The notes under the pieces are model-generated. The model was not told the origin of the DNA. It ran no database searches and was given only the letters and a program-made list of their open reading frames with translations. The position numbers and the translations under genes are program-made. Of a stretch of DNA of 64,000 bases, positions 32,056 to 43,038 are shown in pieces. Source of the stretch: Fallopia convolvulus. Its lineage: Eukaryota; Streptophyta; Magnoliopsida; Caryophyllales; Polygonaceae. The DNA lies in the NCBI GenBank assembly GCA_964016875.1, contig OZ024722.1, positions 63,323,443 to 63,387,442 of the forward strand, read 5' to 3'. The stretch's first letter is position 1, and every line of letters begins with the position of its first letter.

Positions 32056-33828
32056 CTACTCAGCCTTACATGGGTTATCTGTGCACTTGCAAATAGGTTT
32101 GCCTGAATCTTCCCATCCATTATACCCGCGCTCCAAAACCCGTATTTCCTTTGTACCGGCTTCCTCTGTGCCTTGTAGGTACTCGAACATTCTCCTAGCA
32201 CACTTTGGGCCTCGAACCTATAGAGCAATTTAAGATGATTGATTGATTGCCATTTTACAACATTGATCCACCAATATATGATAAGAACGATCCAAATTCA
32301 TTGTATAAAAGACGAGTGAAAACTTTGTAGTCTTTTTAACTTCAATTCACAATCTAAGCACAACCCAATACACCGTTGATTCAGGCTTTGCTATCTATAT
32401 CAGGCTCATCAAAAAAAAAAATTCATACCGACTCATACAGAAGTCCAAAATGTCAAGTACATTCAATGTAAGAAAATGTCTTTCTCAGCTTTTCATCCTA
32501 ATCAACTTCCTCAAGTTAATACCAATTTGTTTAAGACGTAACGAATCAGGTTCATCAAAAAAATGTCATACCGACACATGCAGAAGTTCCAAAATGTCAA
32601 GTATATTCAATGTAAGAAAATGTCTTTCTCAGCTTTTCGTCCTAATCAACTTCCTCTAGTTAATACCAATTTGTTTAAGACATAACGAATGGCACCCATG
32701 CACAGGTAATAGTAAAGTTAGATACATAAAAGAAGAAAAACTCAAAATAAATGATCATGGACATCCATGTTTACTCAGAGCAGTTAACAAAAGAAGTCCA
32801 TATAATTGATGAGTTTATCGTGTATGGTCGGATACACCACAAGAGTAGCGGGACGTGTCAGTAAAGTCGGTTGTGGGAAGAGATTGAGGATAGCATAAAT
32901 TTGCAAGTACTCATATTCAATGACCTTGCAAGTTGCAAGATAATGTAGTATTTTGTAATTTTTACAAGTTACTCATTCACTACCTTCAGCAAGAATTTGT
33001 TGCTCGAGTTTATCCATGAAAACTAGAACATGCTTACAGCAAGACATGTCAAACAACTAGACAAATCAGCATTCAACAGTAAGTTACTATGATGATCCAG
33101 GGATTGTATGTTCTAAGAAATCAAAGAAGATACTCATGGTGCAACTTTAACAATGAAGCTATAGTATGAAGACACAAGATTTGCAGCTTAGTGCCCCATT
33201 AGAGTCCAGATGGTATAAACAACAGCTCCAAAAATCAACTCAAAGCTCGAATTCAACACAGCATAAATGCCAGTGCAATGGCCATATGATTTGACAACAA
33301 CCTGTCAAACTATTGTATCATTCCTAAGATTTTCGCTGTGAAAAACTACTTCCGAGGAAAATTCTCACAATCCAAAATTCCAAATCCCTAAAGATAGCAA
33401 ATTCAGGCAATTCACGTTCAAATCAAGCTATAGCAATCGACTCTACCAAAAATCGGAAGCAGAAAAGAAAAGAGGGAGAGAAAAAAAAACAAAACCTGGC
33501 TGAGAGCGCAATGGAAGACGAGGGTGTCTTTGTCCTTGATTTCTTGGACTAGATTGGGGATCTTGTCTAAGAAGGTGTCGCTAGCGAAGTGAAGAGATCC
33601 AGGTATGTGACCATCGTACGATCTCTCGTCATCCCTACGCAACGAAGATCAGAATCCGATTCTCAATTCAATCGCCAAAAAAACCCTAGATTTCCGGGGT
33701 AATCGGAGAAATTAATGACGGGAAGAAGAGGAGGAGGAGGAATACCGGACGTCCACGATGGCGATGTTAGGGCGGCGCTTGATGGAGAGGAGCTGAGATG
33801 CGGTGATGTAGGAAACGCTGCGCGCCAT
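32056..33828 (-). CDS. CDC25-like phosphatase / ACR2-type arsenate reductase
   Basis: Three exons, complement(join(32056..32217,33496..33634,33746..33828)), 127 aa, all joins in phase. Single rhodanese/CDC25 domain: MARSVSYITASQLL, NIAIVDVRDDERSYDGHIPG, then the active-site loop HCALSQVR (residues 69-76, Cys70 and Arg76, the HC-X5-R signature), ARRM, and VLERGYNGW. A Cys-rich end (ICKCTDNPCKAE) resembles the zinc-binding tail of Arabidopsis CDC25/ACR2 but stops earlier. Relatives dephosphorylate tyrosine peptides in vitro and reduce arsenate; sequence cannot choose between the two roles. Start chosen by homology at 33828. The catalytic loop is split by an intron between Gln74 and Val75. Divergent from the cofactor B gene. 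Confidence 0.93.
32401..32690. repeat. 144-bp tandem duplication in the CDC25-like intron 2
   Basis: Two adjacent units of about 144 bp, both holding 'aatgtaagaaaatgtctttctcagc' and 'gttaataccaatttgtttaagac', differing at a handful of sites. Intronic (intron 32218-33495); no coding effect expected. Confidence 0.85.
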
Positions 33829-35403
33829 TGTTGTATTGAACTCGAGCTATCTTCACACGCTTCAAGTTCCCTACTTTGTTGGGCTTTTGCATATTTCTAG
33901 GACAGTTCAAACGTGAGCCGGACCGGACCGAACCCGTGATATTCCGGTCCGGTCTAGGGTGCTTAATATTTACAATAAGAATTTCGGTTTCTCGTCCAAC
34001 AAGCAACTGAAGCAAGCCCCCGTAGACGAGCAGAGAAGCAAGAGCCGCTCTCAGATCCGCCGGCGAGAAGAGAAGAGCCGACGGGTGGCGCCGCGGCGGT
34101 CCGGAAGTGAGCCGCTTCTGGTGGAGTGGTTGCTGGCTGGGCATTGGGAATTGGATTTAGGGCTGAACGGTTAGTAATGCAATTTCAATTCGAATTTGTC
34201 CTATTTTATTAGCAATTTGAGTGTGAATTTGTCATTTGCAAGTTAGTAATACAACTAATTTGTCAATTTGTTGTGAAATTGATAAGATGAATTTGATAGA
34301 TTTGAAGAAATAAAATGGAAATTGACGATTTGTGTGTGAATCAAATTGTTCTGCTGCTATGGCTTTGTTAGATTGGTGTGTGAATCAAGTTGTTCTGCTG
34401 TATACATCACATGATTAGCCTTCTTAATGTGGCTATTTTTTAATGCTTCATTATCAGACATGGTCACATGGATGCTTCTTAATGTTTATATCTAAGTAAT
34501 GGAATGATTGTGAATTGCAAATAAATTAGTATGGACATCCTAAGAGCTAAAAAGAAATACGAAAGGCAAATGAAATTACAAGTCCAAACAGTTTTCTTCA
34601 GCCTTTATTAATCCTGTGCCTTAAATATCAAATGATAATTCTTTGTTGAAATTGTGGAGGAACTTCCAAAAAGTTGACAATTTCAATTATGTATTGTTAC
34701 AATTTTGATTGTAGAATTGGTTCCAGTTTTACATCAGCTTGCCGAAGCCAATCTAATGGATAATGCATGTTTTCTGTCAAAATTGGATCAGCCAAAGCAT
34801 AAATTGCCTGCATGCACTGTTTTGCTATTAATTTGAAATCTCTTTCTACACAAATCTTGAAAATATTAAGATTTATGACTGACTAGACTAGCTAGTAGCT
34901 ACTTATGACAACGCTCTTTGGTCTCAGTTGATGTTAGCTTTTGCCTTTGTAAACCTGACTAGTTTGTTACACTTGAAATATGATAAGAAATGAGTTTAGA
35001 TAGTCTGAATTCAAATAGTTCAACCTGTTAGTACAAAATATGTTTCATTATTCCATTGTCTACTCGTATAAAGTTGTTTGAGGATTGGAATTGAGATGTG
35101 ATATACAAAAAAAATGCACTAAGCATTTTTGTGTTGGATAAATTGTATTTGATTAGATATTGTTTACCTGCGTAAAATAACTTTTAAATTCCAATAGATT
35201 TGGACATTATCCTGTGCTGTATCATTCATGAGCTGGAGTAGCATTACAGTTATGTATTGGAACTTAGGAAAGCAAGGTTAACACTTTTCAGTTCTTGTAT
35301 CTTATTTCCTAGTCAATATAGTGTGTAATTTTTTTTTAAGTTCATACATTTGTTTGATCTTCTGAATTAATTGGTATAATTTCAACTTTGGTAGCATTCT
35401 CAG
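33829..35403. promoter_or_regulatory. Divergent promoter region and cofactor B leader intron
   Basis: Holds both promoters for the head-to-head pair. The cofactor B start codon follows an acceptor directly (CTCAG then ATG), so its leader is probably spliced. A candidate leader exon lies around 33960-34170, ending at a GTTAGT-like donor, with an intron of about 1.2 kb. A perfect 10-bp inverted repeat, CCGGACCGGA (33918) and TCCGGTCCGG (33943), lies between the genes. No clear TATA box. Confidence 0.45.
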
Positions 35404-37692
35404 ATGGGTTCTAAGTTGCAAATTCAGGGGGAAGAGTCCGTCCTGCTCCGAGTCACACACTCAAACATTAAGAGCTTTAATACAGATGTCCGCTTATCGC
35501 TTCAGGTATACACCAGACTATGTATTAACTACGAATCACCAAGCATATTGCTGGATGCATATAGGTCTTATAACTACAGATCATTTCCATGCTGTCAAAA
35601 CTGGCATAACATTTGTTATTTGGAGTTTAGTATAAGAATTATGGGAAAGAAGAATCATTTGTGATTGACATATGATATATTGGCTAAATGTCTATGCTTG
35701 TGATTTTCTCTATCAGACAACTGTGGAATCTGTGAAAGAAAAGCTTTGGAAAAAGAGTGGCACTTCAGTTGGTTCCATGTGCCTGGAGCTTTATGATGAT
35801 GGTGGTTCTAAGATTTCGGATCTAAGTGATAATACAAAGCCCCTTGGATTTTATTCACCATATGATGGGTGAGTTTGACCTGGATCTTTCCTTGTTTCTT
35901 TTCTTCCCATTTTCTTTGCTGGTCAAGTTGTCTTAAGAACTGTAACTGGAGGCCATTTGACTATCATTTGAGTGTTAAATTTTGAAATCCTTGTACTATC
36001 ACTTGATCATGATCCAGCAATGCTGCATTTCCTTTTAAAATTTGGTTGGCCCATCCCTTTCTCTCTTTTATTTACTCTGTTCTCGATGAAAATGTTGTTT
36101 TAGTGTTTAATCAAAATCATTCAGTTAGCTATTGAATTTATGCCATTCTCGTATCATATGTTATCAAGTGCTTCAAATAAATGACAGTATTGGGAGAACA
36201 AACTTAAATTTGAGAATGTATAATTGTTATTCATTGGAATAATGTTCTTCTTTACCTCTTTGTTGTTTGCCAAGGTACCGGCTGCATATTATAGATCTTG
36301 ACCCATCATCAGTCACATCTGGAGGGTGGCTGGAAGACACTTCTCTTGTGGAGAAATACACAATATCGGATGAAGCCTATGAGAAGCGAGATGGTAACTT
36401 TCTGTAAACTGCAGGGTGAATCATCAAAAAAGCTTTCTGAAAGGAAAATAATTTTCATTAGGCAACTATCAATCTATGCAATTGTTGACAATGTGTATGT
36501 CTATGCACTATATTTCAGGTACATTTCGAAAATTCAAGGAGAGGTTTCCAGATCAAAATTCCTCAAGTGGCAGGGTTAAAGTATTACTGTCAGACTCTTA
36601 TCTCCTTTCCAAAATTATTTCACTCTTTGTGCTTGGATTCAACTGATTTCTTATTTGATAGGAGACACCGATGATATAATATTATCATTATTTCTATTTT
36701 TTTTAATTATTTAGAACCTTTTTTCTATAAGTAGAGGATGGACTAGGGTAGCTTTTGTGATTGTTTACCAGAGGTTGGAGCTCTTTATAATACAATACAT
36801 GTTCTCAGCTTGTGATCTGTGCTAGTTTAATATTAGCATTTCATATGCTTAATGCAAGTTCCTATATTCTCTTTCCATTTTCCTTTTACCTGCTAACCAG
36901 CCCTCAAATATTTGATTCAGTGAACATAATTAATCAAACTCCATTCTTGATTGATTACCTAGGGTGTGTTTAGATTCCAAGTATAATAATGCATTATCCT
37001 TGGAGATCCAAACACACCCTTATTTAGACTTTGTCTCTGACATAAAAGTATAGTATGCAAGTTTATGCCTTCTTCCATTGATTAGCTTTCCCATTTCATT
37101 CTTAGCAGATAACTGAAACTCATATGGAAGATTTATGTGCCAACATCAAGGTAATTTATAACTTTCTTTAACATTGTTCTATTTTCCGCATTTTTGACTC
37201 TGAGATCAAAACTCTCCTTTTCAAGGTGGGTGACAGATGTCAAGTTGAACCAGGAGATAAACGAGGCGTTGTCAAATATGTGGGAAGAGCAGAGAATTTA
37301 GGCCCGGGTTTCTGGGTTGGTGTTCAGTATGATGAACCACTGGGTAAACATGATGGAATGTAAGTCAGCATTACTCTATGTCAAATCTGTGCTTAATATT
37401 CATTCTTATATCACAGACCAAGATTTGAGTTCTGTTTCACTGTTTTTTGCATTCAGGGTGAAGGGCACACGCTTCTTTGAGTGCCCTCCGCTTCATGGTG
37501 CAATGGTTCGACCAGACAAAGTGAAGGTTCGTGCAATCTTATACCAAGTCAATTGTACACTGGTGCTTTGAAAGCTACATTTAAATTTCCAGTATTGTAT
37601 ATATTTCAGAAATTCTGAAAGGTATCATGATGTTATTTGTGCAGGTGGGGGATTATCCAGAACGGGATCCGTTCGAAGAGGAGGAGATATAG
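35404..37692 (+). CDS. TFCB: Tubulin-folding cofactor B
   Basis: Eight exons: 35404..35505, 35717..35868, 36275..36393, 36519..36574, 37109..37150, 37226..37359, 37457..37526, 37645..37692; 240 aa, every junction GT-AG and in phase. Residues 1-90 are the ubiquitin-like domain (VLLRVTHSN, VKEKLWKKSGT, YRLHIIDLDP). The C-terminal CAP-Gly domain shows VGDRCQVEPG, GVVKYVGRAE, GPGFWVGVQYDEPLGKHDGM and FFECPP. The protein ends EEEEI, the acidic tail that relatives use to contact alpha-tubulin. Cofactor B takes alpha-tubulin from the chaperonin and, with cofactor E, assembles and recycles tubulin dimers in the cytosol; in Arabidopsis it is an essential embryo gene (family knowledge). Length matches relatives. 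Intron 4 carries a small Tourist-like MITE. Confidence 0.96.
36962..37019. mobile_element. 58-bp Tourist-like mini-MITE
   Basis: GGGTGTGTTTAGATTCC at the left and GGAGATCCAAACACACCC at the right are inverted repeats that make up most of the element. Flanked by CTA and TTA, a near-match to the 3-bp target duplication. Lies in intron 4 of cofactor B. Confidence 0.75.
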
Positions 37693-38209
37693 AACGCAAA
37701 ATTTGAAAGCTATGGTATTGTTCTTGACCTCTTAACTTGAATTTCAATCGGTTTGGTAGAGGCAACCAGCTATTGCTTGCTTGGAGCGTCAAAGTGTGAT
37801 TTTAATTGTAGCCTTAGTTGAGTCTTGATTAAAACTTTGCTGGTGAAAGAAGGAAAACAAGACCAAGTGTGTGACATGGAGAAGATTATTCTTTCTCAAA
37901 ACTGAATTTGCCTTTACATCTCTCCGTCGGTCGAGCTAATCGAATGATGAATAGAGTAGAGTTGTCTCTCCTTCCAATTTTTTCATTTCCTTTCATTAGC
38001 ACATACTTGGTTTAATGAATGATGATGGTGAGAGTGACTTTAAAATGTTGGATTCTAAAAAAAATGTAAAAAAATTCATAGGTTAAAATTAACAAAGATT
38101 TAGCAAGTTTTTAAGATCTATCAACCTCATAAGAGATCCACACACACATACAAAGGCCAAACACAACCAACTAGCAATCACATCTATCACTCAAAACAAA
38201 GATATCGAT

Positions 38210-38393
38210 AGTGGGAGGGGCTACACTTCCCTTCGTTGAGGTCGAGTGTTCGATTCTCAGTGGAGGAGAAATGAACTTGATGGGAGAGCAGATCCCACCC
38301 AAAAATAAAGGGGCCCTCGCGAGACTCGAACTCCAGACGTAGGCGTTTGATGGAGCAAAACTCTCCGCTGAACTGGGGTGGCAATGACCAAAA
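38210..38393 (+). mobile_element. tRNA-derived SINE with a 17-bp target duplication
   Basis: A perfect 17-bp direct repeat, AAAACAAAGATATCGAT, flanks the element (38193-38209 and 38394-38410). The 5' part has 'agtgggaggggctacac' and 'gagtgttcgattctc', which look like tRNA box A and box B regions. The element ends in an A-rich tail. 184 bp. Length, direct repeats and A-tail are those of a SINE. Confidence 0.8.
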
Positions 38394-38587
38394 AAAACAA
38401 AGATATCGATGATCCATTACTACTTGATCACATGAACTTTTAAAAAGCATCATCCTCATGCATACTAGTTACTAATTAATCGAGATGCATATATCATCAA
38501 ACAAAGCATTTATACTTAACAAGAAGATTGAGTAACACTTAAGTACTTAACTAGTAACATACGTCCTCAACTTATGCAATATATATC

Positions 38588-39406
38588 CTATGAGTTGGAG
38601 TTTGAGATTCTAATGCACTTAAGATTCTTGCACGCCTTCAATGCAGATTTAACTCCTTCTATAGTCACTTTCATGCGCTCCTTCACCACAATCCTCTCCA
38701 AATTAGGGCAATTCTTTGCGATCCAAACGAAAACTTCATTAGATACCTCACTCCACTTAAAATTGATCCTCTTCAAAGACTTGAGCTTTGAAAGGGAATT
38801 CTCACGAGTAGTACTAGTGTCGACCCTCGTAGACCTCCTACACCTTAAAATATAATCAGGAGTACAATACATGATCTCATAAACATTATAATTGATTGGA
38901 TAGCTCAAATCCAAATCCTCCAAATTGGGGAAAAGATTTGCAATCCACTCCAAATCACCATCGTCAATAGACTTGCAATAGGGCATCTTCAACGTCTTCA
39001 AACCGGTGAGCTTCGAGAAAGGCGATGGATCGAGGTCTTTAATGGAGAGGTAGTCCCAATTGGGTATATCTAGGGTTTCGAGACGGATGTCGAAATCGGC
39101 GATTTGGAGGAGAATTGGAAGTGGGTCTTCTATGGATTTGGAAAAGGAGATGTGTTTGAGGTTTGGGAAGCGGTGAAAAAGGGGTGAATAGGATGGGATG
39201 GATGAATTGGTGGGTAAATTGATGATTGTTAGGGTTTGTTTAAGTTGGTTTGTGATTGAGAGGAAAGATTTGGAGACAAGAGAGAGGGTTGCAAGGTTGT
39301 GGTCATAGTCATACCTGAAATAGCTAAACTCGTCGTGGTGGTCATCGACGAGATTAGAGATGATTTGACCCCAGATTTCTAATGGGAGGTCTCTCTTAGG
39401 CGCCAT
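38588..39406 (-). CDS. F-box/LRR protein, N-terminal half only
   Basis: 272 aa, single exon. The F-box at residues 5-60 (DLPLEIWGQIISNL, LVSKSFLSITN) would bind Skp1 in an SCF ubiquitin ligase. Leucine-rich repeats follow (FPNLKHISF, FPNLEDLDLSY, CPNLERIVV, ACKNLKCIRIS), then a stop where full paralogues in the cluster (555-570 aa) continue for eight to ten more repeats. The ORF is intact up to that point. Start at 39406 is set by the conserved leader (CATCAATGGC). It is the sister of the 43.0-kb copy: their 3' flanks also match ('atatatcatcaaacaaagcatttatactta'). Either a short functional F-box protein or an undecayed truncation. Confidence 0.8.
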   Translation of the reverse strand: MAPKRDLPLEIWGQIISNLVDDHHDEFSYFRYDYDHNLATLSLVSKSFLSITNQLKQTLTIINLPTNSSIPSYSPLFHRFPNLKHISFSKSIEDPLPILLQIADFDIRLETLDIPNWDYLSIKDLDPSPFSKLTGLKTLKMPYCKSIDDGDLEWIANLFPNLEDLDLSYPINYNVYEIMYCTPDYILRCRRSTRVDTSTTRENSLSKLKSLKRINFKWSEVSNEVFVWIAKNCPNLERIVVKERMKVTIEGVKSALKACKNLKCIRISNSNS

Positions 39407-39697
39407 TGATGATTGATTGAAGCAAGCAAGTTAGGGTTAGTAGTACGTGGGTTAATTTATATAGTATATATACATACATATATATATATATCCTCTATTG
39501 TTGTTAGGGTTTTACAACTAAACGTGTCTATCAAGTTATAAGAGTATAAGTTATGAGTAACATATATGGCAGCTTTTTTGATTCATATGAATTATGAGTA
39601 ATATATCCAGTTTCCGTAAGTTTTTTTTTTGGATGATAAGAAATTTTATAATTATGGACACCAAAGTCTTTTTATTGATTAATCTATCTATAAATCT

Positions 39698-40657
39698 TCT
39701 ATAACTATATATTAAAGCTATCACTTTTAGAGCCACCAGAACGATTCTGGTCCCACCTCATATTTACAAATTTTTTTATTTCTAATATTTTAACTTTACC
39801 TATTATATTCTACTTTAACTATTTAAATCTATCTTTAACATCAAACAAATATCTATTTAGTATAACAATATCTTTTGAAAACTTCCTTATACAAATATTT
39901 AAAATTAAAGATGACAAATTAAAAATATTTTTAAATAAGTATAAATATCTTTTCCCTTTTACAATGATGTCTTTTCACGAAATTATTTATAGATATATTT
40001 TTTCTTTTATAATAAAAAAATTAATGATAAATACTTATAATGTTTAAAAAAAAAGGTAATATCTATAACTATATATCAAAGTTGTACCTTTTCGAGTCAC
40101 TAGAATGATTCTAGCCCCACCTTATATTTAAAAAATTAATTTTTATTTCTATTATTATAACTTCTTTCTATTAAATTCTTTTTAACTATTTAATTTTATC
40201 TCTAACATCAAAAAAATATCTATTTAGCATAACAATATTTTTTGAAAGCTTCCTTATACAAGTATTTAAAATTAAAGATAAATATTTAAATATTTAAAAT
40301 TAAATACAAATATTTTATCATATATCTTTTGACGATTTTATTTATAGAAATATAGTGATTTTCTTTTATAAAAAAATACAGTAATTAATAAATAGTTAAA
40401 ATTTATAAAATTAATAAAAATGGATAATAAAATATTTAATAGATATTGAAATATTTGATAAACTCTAAATTTACGTACATGAAAGTAATAAAATAGGAAG
40501 AATATAATATTTGAATAAAAAATTATATACATTCTACTAACAATAAATTACTTATATTAAAGTTTATATTGTATTTTTATTTATTTATTAATATCATATT
40601 TATAATGTTTATAAAATATCGAATCGTAGTCGTACATGGTACGACGGGTAAAACTAG
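39698..40657 (+). mobile_element. Composite Helitron, mirror copy
   Basis: Outer 5' end TCTATAACTATATATTAAAG at 39698; 364 bp later a second 5' end at 40062 (A at 40061) opens a complete 596-bp element ending CTAG at 40654-40657, T at 40658, with hairpin GTCGTACATGGTACGAC before it. Same two-headed arrangement as 13651-14625 in the opposite orientation. The base left of the outer end is T rather than the expected A. Confidence 0.75.
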
Positions 40658-41542
40658 TATATATTAAAGCTATAACTTTTTGAACCACCGGAACGATTCT
40701 GGCCCCACCTCATATTAATTTTTTTTCTGTTATTATAACTTTTTTTCTATAAAATTCTTTATAACTATTTAAATATATCTCTAACATCAAACTAATATCT
40801 ATTTAGTATAACAATATCTTTTGAAAGCTTCCTTATATATAAAACATTTAAAATAAAGATTAAATATTTTGAAATAAATATAAATCTTTTAGCATATATC
40901 TTTGAATGAATTTAATTACAGATATATATTGATTTTCTTTTATAATTAAAAATTAATGATAAATATTTATAATGTTTAATGTTACTTAAAATAGATAATA
41001 CAATATTTAATAGATATATTGAAATATTTGATAATCTCTATATTTACTTACATGGAAAATAATAAAATATGAATAATATTATATTTAATCTTATCTATTC
41101 TTTACTTTATCCAACTACAAAATGAGTTTGGTCCATCTTAAATTAAATTAATTAAAATTTAAATATTTAATATAATTAAATTATCTTTATCTTTCATATT
41201 TTATTATATCTTATTTATTAAGTTAACTATTATTTTTTAAATTTTTATTTCTTCCATATTTGAATATATATATTTTTATTCATATTTTATCTTTTTTTTT
41301 AATTACATATCTATGAAATATCATCAAGGGAAAAAATAAATGTAATTATTTTATCTTAATAATATATCTTCAATCTCAACATTAAATTTAACCATTTATA
41401 TTGATTAAAAAATTATACATTCTGCACATAATAAAATTGCTTATATTAAAATTTATATGATATTTTTATTTATAAATATTCTATTTATAATGTCTATAAA
41501 ATATCGAATCGTAGTCGTATAGGGTACGACGGGTACAACTAG
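40658..41542 (+). mobile_element. Third Helitron, 5' tip missing
   Basis: Starts 'tatatattaaagctata', which is the family's 5' end without its first bases, and continues with 'gaaccaccggaacgattctggccccacct'. It ends with hairpin GTCGTATAGGGTACGAC and CTAG at 41539-41542, T following. It carries an extra stretch at about 41090-41340. The composite Helitron sits right at its tip, suggesting insertion into it. Confidence 0.7.
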
Positions 41543-41689
41543 TAACAATAATAATAATAGTATAGTATGGATTTTTATAATTATGGATTTTTTTGGATGA
41601 TAAGAAAGATTTTATTAGATTTAATTTTTAGGATTTTTTAAGATTTTTTTTCTTGATCTAGTTCAAAAATTCAATACTTTTTTAGGGTA

Positions 41690-42590
41690 AACCATGTTGG
41701 AAGTGCGTAGCTCCTTGACTTCACTCAAAAATCAGATTGGAGGAGAGCAATGGCAGAGCATTTGGGAACAAGCATCTTTGAAAGAGCTAGCTAACTCTTT
41801 ATATGACGGTTGGAGGACTATGTTTCACATAGGTGGTTGATTAAAAGAGTTACGCAGTGGACTAGAGTTGCATCGGGAATCTGTGAGACTGGCTCCATTG
41901 TTTCGCCCACTAGTAATAGGAAAGAGTCCGACGGCCTTGTTTCGCTTTTCCCACAAAAGCACTTTCTACCCAAAAACTAATTTTAGTACTCTTGAAATCC
42001 GTGCAACTCTCTCTAATTTTTATACAGACACTAAAAATCACTTTTCATCCAAATAACCCTTTATACCCACAAGTGAAACAAGGCCCGAGTCGTCTTCAAG
42101 ATTAGGATAACAGCTTTCATGACGGCCGTGTACAGCATATGGTGTAGCAGAAATGAAGTTGCTTTTACCCATGTTAGGAATAGCGTATGAGCTAGATGGA
42201 GAAAGAACAATAGGGAATCACGGAGATGGTTCACTAGAACCGGCTTAGAAGAGCCTCAAACTACCTAGAATTATCTAGCTTCTTTTGTAACTATTACTTT
42301 GAACGAATTAACCCCTTATCATTTAAAAAAAGAAATGAAGTTGCTTTTCAAGGGAGACTTGACTCCTTTGACTGAAAAGCTCTAATGGTAGAATTAGGAA
42401 GTGGATGGGATTTCTAGGCATAAGCTAGATTTTTGCTCTTGCATTGTGAGCTTTTAGGCCGATAGAGGTGGCTCTCTAGAGTCTGTTTTTGACAACCTAG
42501 CCTTCGAGTGTTTCCCGATTATCCGACTTTTGTAAATGGTTTTTGCCACTTTTAATACTAGCATCTTATTGTTTCGGCCCGAAACCATAA
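41690..42590 (+). pseudogene. LINE 3' remnant
   Basis: Fragments in several frames resemble the C-terminal zinc-binding region of plant LINEs: WLIKRVTQWTR, FKIRITAFMTAVYSIWCSRNEVAF and RWFTRTGLEEP. The frame is interrupted by stops and by the MITE at 41933-42085. The assignment rests on these short motifs only. Confidence 0.55.
41933..42085. mobile_element. MITE inside the LINE remnant
   Basis: Inverted ends GGCCTTGTTTCGCTTTTCCCAC and, at the right, CCACAAGTGAAACAAGGCC. About 153 bp. Target duplication uncertain, possibly CGA. Confidence 0.6.
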
Positions 42591-42639
42591 GATAAACTCA
42601 AATTATCTTTACACCTCTCTCCGTCGAGCTAATCCAATG

Positions 42640-43020
42640 ATGAAGAGTGGGATACTTTTGTGCTATATCGACCAGGGCCTTATGATTGAGACGTGTCTCA
42701 CACGCCACCAACGACTCAAGCTTATGACTACTACTCTTTCACCAAGCTAATCCTCTCCCACCAAAGGTCCCTATAGTCTGCCAAGTCTGCTGAAATGCCT
42801 AAAAGGGTGAAGTCTACTAGTTACTAATGCATATATCATCAAACAAAGCATTTATACTTAGCAATAAGATCGAGTACCACTTAACTAGCTAGTAACATAC
42901 GGCCTCATTACAACAACACAAATGGCGTGTTGACAACTATCCGAGACACCATATATAACCACTCATATTCTTACGTACATCAGCTCAAATTTAACTTGTT
43001 CAATTTGGTGCACTTGTCAA
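42640..43020 (-). pseudogene. Decayed C-terminal LRR pieces of the 43.0-kb F-box gene
   Basis: Downstream of the truncated F-box ORF on the same strand. Near 42905-43020 the minus strand reads DKCTKLNKLNLS and MVSRIVVN, matching the last repeat and C-terminus of paralogues (DKCTKLKKLNVS, MVSWIVVN). Near 42650-42755 it reads HKLESLVACETRLNHKALVDIA, matching an earlier repeat. Stops interrupt both. The pieces are out of order, so rearrangement accompanied the truncation. Confidence 0.75.
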
Positions 43021-43038
43021 TACGTCTCCCTATATGTA

